Source: JAADDG01 sp964450755
Lineage (GTDB): Bacteria; Campylobacterota; Campylobacteria; Campylobacterales; JAADDG01
DNA: 60,050 nt
NCBI GenBank assembly: GCA_964450755.1
Contig: CAYVDJ010000118.1
Location: 1 to 60,050 of the forward strand
Reading direction: 5' to 3'
The notes beneath the pieces were generated by a model. That model worked only from the letters and a program-made list of their open reading frames with translations. It did no database searches and was not told where the DNA came from. Positions 8,727 to 16,492 of the stretch are shown here, in pieces. A program made the position numbers and the translations under genes. Numbering within the stretch: the first letter of the stretch is position 1; every line of letters starts with the position of its first letter.

Positions 8727-10259
8727 CTAATGCAAAAAGTGTCTGACACCGGTAAAATAAAGAGCGATGTTATGTTCATTTGCCGCCTCTATCACCTCAT
8801 CATCTCTTATACTTCCTCCCGGTTCTATGATCGCTTTGACTTTTGCTTTTGCCGCCTCATCGATACTGTCTCTGAAAGGGAAAAAAGCTTCACTTGCCAT
8901 CGCCGAACCGCTTACATCCAAACCAAGCTCGTTTGCTTTTTTCAAAGCGCATTTTGCGGCATCAACTCTGCTTGTCATCCCCATCCCGATAGCCACCATC
9001 GCCGCATCTTTTACATAAACGACACAGTTTGATTTTGTCAAAGCGGCAACTTTATAAGCTATCTCAAGATCCTTTAACTCCTCTTTGGTCGCTTCTCTTT
9101 GACTTTTTAGATCTGCATTTTTTATCTCTTCATCATCGACTCTGTCCGCATTTTGAAAAACAAAACCGCCCTCTATATGTTTAAAATCATACTCATCATC
9201 GCTGAGTGTCAGATAATCGCTCTCTTGAGTAAAAATCTTTATCCTCTTTTTCTTGGCAAAAACTTCCAAAACATCCTCATCAACATCAGCCGCTATAATC
9301 ACCTCTACAAATATCTTATTAATCTCTTCTGCCAACTCTTTATCGAGTCTGCCGTTTATGGCTACAACTCCGCCGTAAGCTGAGATTGGATCGCATTTTA
9401 GAGCTTCTGTGTAACTCTCTTTCAAACTTCCCTTTATGGCAAAACCGCAGGGGTTGGCATGTTTTACGATACAAACCGCATTTTCTTTACCGAAATTTGC
9501 AGCTATTTTGACGGCTGAATTGATATCGGTCAGGTTATTGAAACTTGCTTCGCCTTTTAGAGTTTTGAAATGTTTACTAAAAAAGTCTTCAAACTGATAA
9601 AGCGCACCTTTTTGATGCGGATTTTCTCCGTATCTTGTATCAAATACTTTCTCTCCGACGATAAATCGTTTCTTTCCAAAACCATCTTTGAATCTCTTGT
9701 TCATATAGTTTGCAATCATAGAGTCATAAGATGCCGTATGTTCAAATGCTTTGATCATAAGTTCTTTTCTAAACTCCGTATCATTTTTACCCTCTTTTAG
9801 AGTTTCCACCACTTTCTTATAATCGCCACTGTCAGTTACGATCATCACCGAATCAAAATTTTTGGCAGCACTTCTTACCATCGCAGGTCCGCCGATATCG
9901 ATATTTTCTATGATCTCTTCAAAATCATCCGTTTTTGCGATAGTCTCCTTGAAAGGATAAAGATTTACACACACAAGATCAATGCCCTCTATCTGATGTT
10001 CCTGTGCCGTTTTTTGATGTTCTTTCAGATCCCTTCTGTATAAGATGGCTCCGTGTATGTAGGGATTTAGCGTTTTTACTCTTCCGTCAAACATTTCAGG
10101 AAATTTTGTAACTTTTGATATCTCAACCGCTTTTATACCGTTTTCTTTCAAAAGCCCGTAGGTTCCGCCTGTGGATATGATCTCATATCCCAAAGAGACA
10201 AGCTCTTTGGCAAACCAAACTATATCTTTTTTATCACTGACACTCAAAAGCGCTCTCAT
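8727..10259 (-). CDS. purH: Bifunctional AICAR formyltransferase/IMP cyclohydrolase
   Basis: Catalyses the last two steps of purine biosynthesis: formylation of AICAR with 10-formyl-THF, then closure to IMP. The N-terminal MGS-like cyclohydrolase domain (MRALLSVSDKKDIVWFAKEL, later ISTGGT and EISKVTKFPEMFDGRVKTL) is followed by the transformylase domain with the KHANPCG motif and SDAFFPFRD-type end (here ASEAFFPFRDSID). I take the ATG at 10259, with AAGGA 8 bases upstream, rather than an in-frame start 10 codons earlier; this gives 510 residues, normal for the family. It precedes the M3 peptidase gene. Confidence 0.96.
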   Translation of the reverse strand: MRALLSVSDKKDIVWFAKELVSLGYEIISTGGTYGLLKENGIKAVEISKVTKFPEMFDGRVKTLNPYIHGAILYRRDLKEHQKTAQEHQIEGIDLVCVNLYPFKETIAKTDDFEEIIENIDIGGPAMVRSAAKNFDSVMIVTDSGDYKKVVETLKEGKNDTEFRKELMIKAFEHTASYDSMIANYMNKRFKDGFGKKRFIVGEKVFDTRYGENPHQKGALYQFEDFFSKHFKTLKGEASFNNLTDINSAVKIAANFGKENAVCIVKHANPCGFAIKGSLKESYTEALKCDPISAYGGVVAINGRLDKELAEEINKIFVEVIIAADVDEDVLEVFAKKKRIKIFTQESDYLTLSDDEYDFKHIEGGFVFQNADRVDDEEIKNADLKSQREATKEELKDLEIAYKVAALTKSNCVVYVKDAAMVAIGMGMTSRVDAAKCALKKANELGLDVSGSAMASEAFFPFRDSIDEAAKAKVKAIIEPGGSIRDDEVIEAANEHNIALYFTGVRHFLH

Positions 10260-10319
10260 GGTTTTAGTCCTTAGAAAATTTTTTTGCAATTGTAACGAGA
10301 ATTTGTTTAATAGTAGATT

Positions 10320-11576
10320 TTAGGAAGATAAAAATAAAAATCCATCTTCATCCAGATATCCCTCCTCATCTGTCAAAATCCACTCATCACAAATATAGCT
10401 CTTTATCCATATCCGCCCTTTTTTCATAAAATCCAGATTCTCACCCTCATCATCGGCTATCCTGACACTTCTGCCGGGAAGTGGCATACCGACACTCTCT
10501 TTTTTGTATCCCACCTGTACTTTCCAGTAACCTGTTTCCAAAACATCAGGAAGATTTAAACAGACAAGCCCTGTTTTTTTGTGCGAATATCCCTCATAAA
10601 CCGTTTTTTTAAATCTCTCTTCAAAGGCATTTTTGATATTTTGAGAAATCTTTTCAACAGTTATGATATATTTTAAACTCGAAAGCATCAGAGGATGGAT
10701 CTTTTGATTTTGCACACTCACTTCCAAAAACTCTTCATTGGAAAAGAGATATTTTATATCTTCTCTTGCCACTCTTTTGCAAACCTCCATATAATCTTTT
10801 TTCTCATAACAGCAGAGAAATTTTATCTTTTTTGAAAAAGAAAGGATAGCATTTAGCAAATGGCGGGGAGGCAAAAGAGAGATGATTTTTTCATTTTTCT
10901 CAGCATTTAACAGATCCAAAAATTTTTTATTTTCAAAAGATTTAAATGACGAACTTTTTTTATACGATTCTTTAAAGGCTTCAACAGAGAGATGAAAAAT
11001 TTTCTGCTTTAAAAGCGCCTTTTTCGTCAAACGAGAAAGCGGTTTTCCAAAAGCCACAACAATCTCTCTTCTTAGTATCAAACCATCCTTTACAGCCGAT
11101 CTCGAAAAAACACTTCCCCTTATCCCCTCTATATAAAAAGGAACTATCAAAGTATCTTCCATATCTTTGAGTACCCTTTCAAAACCGCCTTTAAAAGTAC
11201 CCTGCTGTGAGTTGTAACTGATCGTGCCTTCAGGAAAAATGCAGACGATTTCACCTTTTTTCAAAGCTTTTTTGATATTTTTTATACCTTCTCTGGCACT
11301 TTTTGACGATATCGGTATAACACCAAGCAGATCCAAAAGCCATCTGTGAAAATCAAGCATATAAATCTCTTTGTGCATAACAAATCTGATACAACGATGA
11401 CAACTCATCTGAAGTATAGCCCAGTCTATCCAGCTGATATGATTTCCAAGAAGCAAAACAGCCCTGTTTTCAGGCAGATTTTTCATCCCTGCAATCTTTA
11501 TCCTGTATCTCAAATGAAAGGGAAAAAGGATGATATGACAAAGCAGTTTTTTTAAAAAAGGATTTGTTATCTTCAT
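10320..11576 (-). CDS. PlsC-type acyltransferase with degenerate ANL (AMP-binding) C-terminal domain
   Basis: Residues 1-200 are a glycerolipid acyltransferase: the catalytic NHISWID (HX4D) at about 45-51 and FPEGTIS at about 114-120. Residues 215-418 resemble the second half of an acyl-CoA/acyl-ACP synthetase: VYEGYSHKKTG (A5-like) near 326, SVGMPLPGRSVRIADDEG near 361, and EWILTDEEGYLDEDGFLFL near 398 (A7-like, with TGD changed to TDE). The adenylation P-loop and the C-terminal lid with the catalytic Lys are missing, so this half probably cannot adenylate. Similar proteins (Aas/LplT fusions) re-acylate lysophospholipids. I prefer ATG 11576; a TTG 14 codons upstream is possible. Confidence 0.8.
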   Translation of the reverse strand: MKITNPFLKKLLCHIILFPFHLRYRIKIAGMKNLPENRAVLLLGNHISWIDWAILQMSCHRCIRFVMHKEIYMLDFHRWLLDLLGVIPISSKSAREGIKNIKKALKKGEIVCIFPEGTISYNSQQGTFKGGFERVLKDMEDTLIVPFYIEGIRGSVFSRSAVKDGLILRREIVVAFGKPLSRLTKKALLKQKIFHLSVEAFKESYKKSSSFKSFENKKFLDLLNAEKNEKIISLLPPRHLLNAILSFSKKIKFLCCYEKKDYMEVCKRVAREDIKYLFSNEEFLEVSVQNQKIHPLMLSSLKYIITVEKISQNIKNAFEERFKKTVYEGYSHKKTGLVCLNLPDVLETGYWKVQVGYKKESVGMPLPGRSVRIADDEGENLDFMKKGRIWIKSYICDEWILTDEEGYLDEDGFLFLSS

Positions 11577-11888
11577 ATTGAAAGTATATCCTAAAAAAAG
11601 CTTTCTTATAAAGAGCAACTTAAAAAAATGACAGAAGAGTAAATATGGGCAGCTCTAAAAACTTATATAGCCCATATAATGTTGTTTAAAAAATATTCTA
11701 CTTATTCTTGAAATTTAAAGATATTTGCTATGAAGTGTTTTATCAGCTGATGTTACGCATAAAACAATTTTACAATTGACACTTCGTTTACCTGCATACT
11801 TGTTGTCTCTATATCATTTAATCAAAAACTAAACTTTAGGTTGTTATAATTATCCGTATAATTATAGTCAATAATACAAGGATACAAA
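11577..11888. other. AT-rich intergenic region with an imperfect inverted repeat
   Basis: About 310 bases without a gene, divergent between the acyltransferase and the toxin-antitoxin pair. It holds an interrupted inverted repeat (GAAGTGTTTTAT at 11732-11743 against ATAAAAC at 11759-11765 and ACACTTC at 11779-11785) with the palindrome CAGCTG in its loop, and the operator-like repeats of the antitoxin promoter at its right end. No coding signal is seen in it. Confidence 0.5.
11845..11865 (+). promoter_or_regulatory. Toxin-antitoxin promoter with tandem operator-like repeats
   Basis: Two copies of TATAATTAT (11845-11853 and 11857-11865), each containing the palindrome ATAATTAT, lie 12 bases apart and 24-44 bases before the antitoxin start. 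Either copy can serve as a -10 box. Overlap of promoter and repeated palindromes is the usual arrangement for autorepression by a Phd/YefM antitoxin-toxin complex. Confidence 0.5.
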
Positions 11889-12185
11889 ATGGTAGCATAT
11901 TCTCAGGATGAATTAGTTTCATCAACAGATATATCAAAACAATTTGGTTATTATCTTTCAAATGTATCAAATGGTGTTGTTGAAAAATTGGCAATTTTGA
12001 AAAATAATAAAATTGAAGCAGTGATGATACCAACAGCAATGTATGAAAGCTTAATGGACATGCTAGATGAAAGAGAAAATATAGAAATTTTAGAAACTAT
12101 CGAAAAAAGATTAAAAACACCGAAAGAAAACTATCTTGATGGTAATAAAGTTTTAAAAGAATTAAATTTATCTTTAGATGACTAA
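11889..12185 (+). CDS. Phd/YefM-family antitoxin
   Basis: A 98-residue antitoxin of a type II system. The N-terminal DNA-binding fold is visible in ELVSSTDISKQFGYYLSNVSNG and LKNNKIEAVMIPTAMYESL, the typical Phd/YefM pattern; the C-terminal charged tail (KRLKTPKENYLDGNKVLKEL) should wrap the toxin and neutralise it. The start has AAGGA 8 bases upstream. Its stop shares one base with the toxin's ATG, so the genes are coupled with the antitoxin first. The pair is more AT-rich than its neighbours, which suggests horizontal gain. Confidence 0.85.
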   Translation: MVAYSQDELVSSTDISKQFGYYLSNVSNGVVEKLAILKNNKIEAVMIPTAMYESLMDMLDERENIEILETIEKRLKTPKENYLDGNKVLKELNLSLDD

Positions 12186-12481
12186 TGTATAATTTTAAAT
12201 TTCATCCAGATGCTTATGAAGAATTACAAAAGCTAAATAAATCTATCCAAATTCTATTTACAAAAAAACTAAAACAGATTTTAAATTCACCAGAAATTGG
12301 AATTAAACTAGGAAATAAAAATAATCTAAATTTAGCAGGATTTAAAAAAGTGTATTTTAACAATAAAAAATATAGGATAGTTTATGGAATCATTGAAGAA
12401 GAAATTATAATTTATATTATAGCAATAGGAAAAAGAGAAGAAATGGATGTTTATAAAAAAGCTGTCAGCAGAAAAAAATAA
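12185..12481 (+). CDS. RelE/ParE-family toxin
   Basis: A 98-residue basic protein with the RelE/ParE fold pattern: FKFHPDAYEELQKLNKSIQ in the first helix, GFKKVYFNNKKYRIVYGI as the strand pair with the conserved Arg, and IYIIAIGKREEMDVYKKA at the end. RelE-type members cleave mRNA on the ribosome while ParE-type members poison gyrase; sequence alone does not decide which. The KYRIVY and GKREEMDVY elements fit the RelE group better. It is intact and follows the antitoxin without a gap. It ends 61 bases before the presumed cbiD start. Confidence 0.85.
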   Translation: MYNFKFHPDAYEELQKLNKSIQILFTKKLKQILNSPEIGIKLGNKNNLNLAGFKKVYFNNKKYRIVYGIIEEEIIIYIIAIGKREEMDVYKKAVSRKK

Positions 12482-12542
12482 TTTATTGGTTGAAATATTT
12501 CAATTTTAAAATTTTTTACTATCATTTTACCAAGGAAAACTC

Positions 12543-13535
12543 ATCTTAAAAAAAGGTTATACCACGGGTGTTCATACTCTTTTTGCTTTTAGATGCGCAC
12601 TTGAGAGTTATTTGCGCTTATCCCAAAAAAGCTGGTCAAAAACCGTTAAAATGGACAATGATGATCTTGATGTGACAAAAGGGTGTGAGATCATCGTAAC
12701 CGTAAGCGATAAAAAAGATGATCTTGTTTTAAATCCTCTGCCTCAAAAACCCCATATCCTCCAAAGCAAAGACAATATCCTCTGCCTCTATGCCGGTAGA
12801 GGTGTGGGAGTAGTAACAAAAAAAGGTCTAAAAACCAAACCGAACTTTCCTGCCATCAATCCGACCCCTTTAAAAGAGATGCAAAAAATTTATAAAAGAT
12901 TTATGCAAAATCACAAAGCTCTTATCCTCTACTCTTGCGTATCAGTCAAAAATGCAGAAGAGATCGCAAAAAATACAGCCAATAAAAAAGTGGGTGTTAT
13001 AGGAGGTATATCGATTCTTGGAACAAGCGGTTTTGTAAAACCCGTATCATCAGAATCTTACCTTGAATCTATAAAAACAGAGATAAGATTTGCAAAAGCA
13101 AACGGTTGCAAAAAGATAGTTTTCACTATCGGAAATAGCTCTTATACAAAGGCAAAAAGAGTTTATGATGAAACAGACATTATTGAAATAGGCAATTTCG
13201 TTTATGACTCTTTTAAAATAGCCAAAGATGAGAATATAAAAGATTTTATCTTAATTGCCGGTATAGGTAAAATAACCAAAATAGCTCTTGGATTTAAAAA
13301 TACCCACAACAGATTTGGTTCTATCGATTTTGATGAGATTCAAAAGTGGGTAGGAAGCGATTTTGAAGATATCGTAACTGTTAAAGGACTTTGTGAAAAA
13401 CTCGACAACAGATCAAAATGCTTTTACCATACAGCGGAAAAAAGAGCAAAAGAGCAGATAAAAAAGTGGTTTAAAGAGAGTAAAATTTCTATAAATATCT
13501 CCGAAATCTTTAGCTGTCCATCTCCAAGCTCATAA
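12543..13535 (+). CDS. cbiD: Cobalt-precorrin-5B C1-methyltransferase CbiD, nonstandard start
   Basis: Methylates C1 of cobalt-precorrin-5B in anaerobic cobalamin ring synthesis. The N-terminal hallmark GYTTGVHTLFAF is encoded from 12555 and later motifs (GVIGGISILGTSGFVKP, IVFTIGNSS, FILIAGIGKITKIA) are intact over 330 residues. No in-frame ATG, GTG or TTG precedes the GYTTG motif: the frame reads from a stop at 12507 with only CTC, ATC and TTA codons near the expected start. An AAGGA at 12532-12536 sits 6 bases before an ATC at 12543, so I place the start there, giving (M)LKKGYTTG. The first TTG (12612) would delete the motif. No other cobalamin gene is nearby. The 3' end overlaps hypA convergently. 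Confidence 0.8.
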   Translation: MLKKGYTTGVHTLFAFRCALESYLRLSQKSWSKTVKMDNDDLDVTKGCEIIVTVSDKKDDLVLNPLPQKPHILQSKDNILCLYAGRGVGVVTKKGLKTKPNFPAINPTPLKEMQKIYKRFMQNHKALILYSCVSVKNAEEIAKNTANKKVGVIGGISILGTSGFVKPVSSESYLESIKTEIRFAKANGCKKIVFTIGNSSYTKAKRVYDETDIIEIGNFVYDSFKIAKDENIKDFILIAGIGKITKIALGFKNTHNRFGSIDFDEIQKWVGSDFEDIVTVKGLCEKLDNRSKCFYHTAEKRAKEQIKKWFKESKISINISEIFSCPSPSS

Positions 13536-13854
13536 GATACATATCCTCCCCGTCTATTACATCAACTTCTATACTTTTACATTGTGGGCAGCAGTATTCA
13601 AGCTCTTTTAGTTCGCTTTTTGTGTTGCATTTTCTGCATTTTATCACAACTTTTTGGATATTTATGACAAATTCACACCCCTCGCAGATAGTGTCCTCTT
13701 TGAAAGTGTCAAATGCCGTTTGCAAAAGATCAGTTTCAACCCCGCTCATAACACCTATCTTGACAACCACTTTTGTTATCTTTTTGGCATTATGTTTTAT
13801 CGCCTGTTCTTCACACTGATTTAAAAGTGCCTGAACTATACTGTATTCATGCAT
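13510..13854 (-). CDS. hypA: Hydrogenase nickel-insertion protein HypA
   Basis: A 114-residue metallochaperone that works with HypB to put nickel into NiFe hydrogenase (in Helicobacter also urease). The N-terminal MHEYSIVQ holds the nickel-binding Met-His; the zinc site has two cysteine pairs, CRKC at about residue 73 and CPQC at about 89. It is the last gene of hypBCDEXA and overlaps hypX by 8 bases. The final codons overlap the convergent cbiD end by 26 bases, so no terminator separates them. Confidence 0.95.
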   Translation of the reverse strand: MHEYSIVQALLNQCEEQAIKHNAKKITKVVVKIGVMSGVETDLLQTAFDTFKEDTICEGCEFVINIQKVVIKCRKCNTKSELKELEYCCPQCKSIEVDVIDGEDMYLMSLEMDS

Positions 13855-15499
13855 CGATATCCTTTAATCGCTTTGGAGTAAAAATCGGACAGATTTTATA
13901 TACAAACTCTCTTCTCAAACGATGAAAAGAACTGTTCTCATCCCAAAATTCGGGATACATTATTTCAAGTTCTCTCTCTTTGCAGGAGTTTATATACTCT
14001 TTGTTCTCATCCAAAAAATCCTGTTTGTCATAGATAAAATCATCATATTTATCCTCATCTTTCAAAAGATTTTGACAAAATGTATCCAAACTCTCAAAAT
14101 AGTTCTCATTTTCAAAAACTTCATCAACCATTGAAATCTCTTTTGCTCTTTTGACACTTACAGGAAGAGAGTCATCTTTTAACTTTTTGCTCATCTTTTC
14201 TCCAACTCTTTTTGGAAGTGTAAAAGTGTGATATTCACTTCCGCTGAGTCCCAAAGTTTTATAATGTGGGTTTAAAACAACTCCATCTCTTGCTATAACA
14301 TAATCACAGGCCAGTCCCAAAAATACACCTCCCGCTCCGGCATTTGCGCCAAATGAGGCAACAGTTATAATCTCATCGCAAAAGAGAACGGATTTTATCA
14401 GATCATTCATCGCATTGATGTTGCTCCAGCCGTCTTCTCCCTGTTTTTTGCTGTCTTCTAGGATATTTAGATGGATACCGTTACTGAAAAAATCTCTCCC
14501 TCCCATCAAAACCAAAACCTTGCACTTTTGTTTCAGATACTCTATCGCATATTTGAGTCTTATACACTGTTCACTGCCCATGGCTCCGTTATGAAAATCA
14601 AAATGAAGATAAACGACATCTCCCGCCTCTTTTGTATAAATCTCATAAAAAGTTTCATAACTTTGATCAAATATCAAAGGAAGTCTATGCTCTTTTACAC
14701 CTTTTAATCTCTCTTTTAACACATAAGTTGACGGGAGTTTAAACCTTTTTGGCTCTTTTAGATGAGATATCCAAACAGCGGCATCTTTTGTTCCCACACA
14801 GACAGCCCCGTCTCGTTTTGCCAAAATCTCTTTTACGCCGCCTCTTAGTTTCTTTTCATAATGCGCTCCAAATAGATAACATTCCATCCCCAAAAATTCA
14901 TCTTTCACTCCGGGATAACTGTCAGCAGCGTTTATCTTTCGTATGATATCTTTCGTAGAGTCATTGAACCAGTCAATCTTTCTCTCTTTTTGGGTTAAAA
15001 TTTTGTGAACGGGATTTAAGATCTGTTTTTTGGGTTTAAAAGAGGGATCTTTGATATTTTCCAAAAGCTCTTTTAACATTTTCACCGCACTGTCGCTTAC
15101 CTCTTTTCGATAAAGAGAACTTTTGGGCGCTTCTCTTACAGGAAAAAAACTCTCACTGTAAATATCCCCCGCATCTATCTCTTTGTCGGCTTTCAAAAAA
15201 ACAGCTCCCCATATCTTTTCCCTTTTTAACAAGGCATAATCAAGAGAGTTAGCCCCTCTGTCTCCTCTTATACCCGGATGAAAGATAAAAACAGGTATAT
15301 TTTCATAAATCTCTTTTGGAACATACTTTTTTAAAAAGGGAGAGAGTATCAGATCGGGTTTGAAACTTTTTGCGGCTTTTATCATGCTCTCTTCATCAAT
15401 GGCAAACTCTACGGAGAGTTTATGCCCCTCATCTTTCAGATAGCAAAAAACCTTTTGAGTCAGAGAGTTAAAAGAGGAAACGATAAAAAGGATTCTCAT
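13847..15499 (-). CDS. hypX: HypX, CO-ligand synthesis protein for NiFe hydrogenase
   Basis: A 550-residue two-domain protein. Residues 1 to about 230 resemble a 10-formyl-THF-dependent formyltransferase (HPGIRGDRGANSLDYALL is the HypX-type active-site segment); the rest is an enoyl-CoA hydratase/crotonase-like domain (GGRDFFSNGIHLNILED, GANAGAGGVFLGLACDYVIA). In other bacteria HypX makes the CO ligand of the NiFe active site from formyl-THF under oxic conditions. It lies directly between hypE and hypA with no gap or an overlap, which supports the role. Its presence suggests hydrogenase maturation in the presence of oxygen. Confidence 0.92.
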   Translation of the reverse strand: MRILFIVSSFNSLTQKVFCYLKDEGHKLSVEFAIDEESMIKAAKSFKPDLILSPFLKKYVPKEIYENIPVFIFHPGIRGDRGANSLDYALLKREKIWGAVFLKADKEIDAGDIYSESFFPVREAPKSSLYRKEVSDSAVKMLKELLENIKDPSFKPKKQILNPVHKILTQKERKIDWFNDSTKDIIRKINAADSYPGVKDEFLGMECYLFGAHYEKKLRGGVKEILAKRDGAVCVGTKDAAVWISHLKEPKRFKLPSTYVLKERLKGVKEHRLPLIFDQSYETFYEIYTKEAGDVVYLHFDFHNGAMGSEQCIRLKYAIEYLKQKCKVLVLMGGRDFFSNGIHLNILEDSKKQGEDGWSNINAMNDLIKSVLFCDEIITVASFGANAGAGGVFLGLACDYVIARDGVVLNPHYKTLGLSGSEYHTFTLPKRVGEKMSKKLKDDSLPVSVKRAKEISMVDEVFENENYFESLDTFCQNLLKDEDKYDDFIYDKQDFLDENKEYINSCKERELEIMYPEFWDENSSFHRLRREFVYKICPIFTPKRLKDIDA

Positions 15500-16492
15500 C
15501 TAACAGATTCTCGGTAACAGCTCACCTGTTGGAGTTTCCAAAAATCTTCTTGTTCCGTAAGAGCTTTTCAAAAGTACCTTTCCAATGTACTCATCACTTA
15601 CTTTTCCTATAACAGAGGCGTTTTGATTGAACTCTTTTAAAACTTCAAAAGCGATTATCGCATCTTTTTTATTAATTGCCAAAACAAAAGTTCCCTCGTT
15701 TGCCAAAGAGAGAGCCTCAAAGCCAAGCAGTTCACAGACTCCTTTTACCTGTTCACTGACAGGTACTTTATCTTCTTCTATCTCTATACAGACACCGCTT
15801 TGTTTTGCCCATTCGTTTAAAACGGCACTGATTCCGCCCCTTGTGGCATCCCGCATGGCTGTTATCCTGATACCTTTGTCTATCAAAGCTTTTACAATCG
15901 GAAACAAAGAGGCACAGTCACTCATAAGATCACTTTGTATATCTATCCCCTCTCTTGCCGTAAATATCGCCGCTCCGTGGCATCCGATATCACGACTTAC
16001 AAGGATAAGATCATCTTTGCCCAAAGCGTTGGCACTGATATCAGAAACCAAAATCTCTCCGATTGCAGAAGTGTTTATAAAAATCTTATCAACACTCCCT
16101 TTTGGAACTACTTTGGTATCTCCGCTTACGATCACGGCAGAGTTTGTCTCCAGCTCTTTTTTCATACTCCTTACGATCTTTTGCAGTTCTCTTGTACCAA
16201 ATCCCTCTTCAAGTATCACCGAAAAAGTAAGATAAAGCGGTTTTGCTCCCATCATCGCAAGATCATTGCAACTGCCGCAAACAGAGAGTTTTCCTATATC
16301 ACCGCCGTTGAAAAAAAGAGGTGTAACGGTAAAACTGTCGGTTGTAAAAGCAAGTTTTCCATTCTCTATAACCGCCGCATCCTCACTTTTTTGCAAAATG
16401 TCATTTTTGAAAGCTTTGTAAAAAACCTCTTTTATCAGACGGTTGTTCTCTTCCCCTCCGTTTCCGTGAGCCAAAGTTATCTCTTTATCCAT
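15500..16492 (-). CDS. hypE: Hydrogenase maturation protein HypE
   Basis: Converts the carbamoyl group delivered by HypF to its C-terminal cysteine into a thiocyanate, the source of the CN ligands of the NiFe site. The 330-residue protein begins with the family's LAHGNGGEENNRLIKEVF and ends in the obligatory PRIC with the terminal cysteine. The ATP-binding PurM-like fold is seen in FTTDSFTVTPLFFNGGDIG and CNDLAMMGAKPLYL. It overlaps hypD by 8 bases. The partner hypF is not in this operon and must be elsewhere. Confidence 0.96.
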   Translation of the reverse strand: MDKEITLAHGNGGEENNRLIKEVFYKAFKNDILQKSEDAAVIENGKLAFTTDSFTVTPLFFNGGDIGKLSVCGSCNDLAMMGAKPLYLTFSVILEEGFGTRELQKIVRSMKKELETNSAVIVSGDTKVVPKGSVDKIFINTSAIGEILVSDISANALGKDDLILVSRDIGCHGAAIFTAREGIDIQSDLMSDCASLFPIVKALIDKGIRITAMRDATRGGISAVLNEWAKQSGVCIEIEEDKVPVSEQVKGVCELLGFEALSLANEGTFVLAINKKDAIIAFEVLKEFNQNASVIGKVSDEYIGKVLLKSSYGTRRFLETPTGELLPRIC

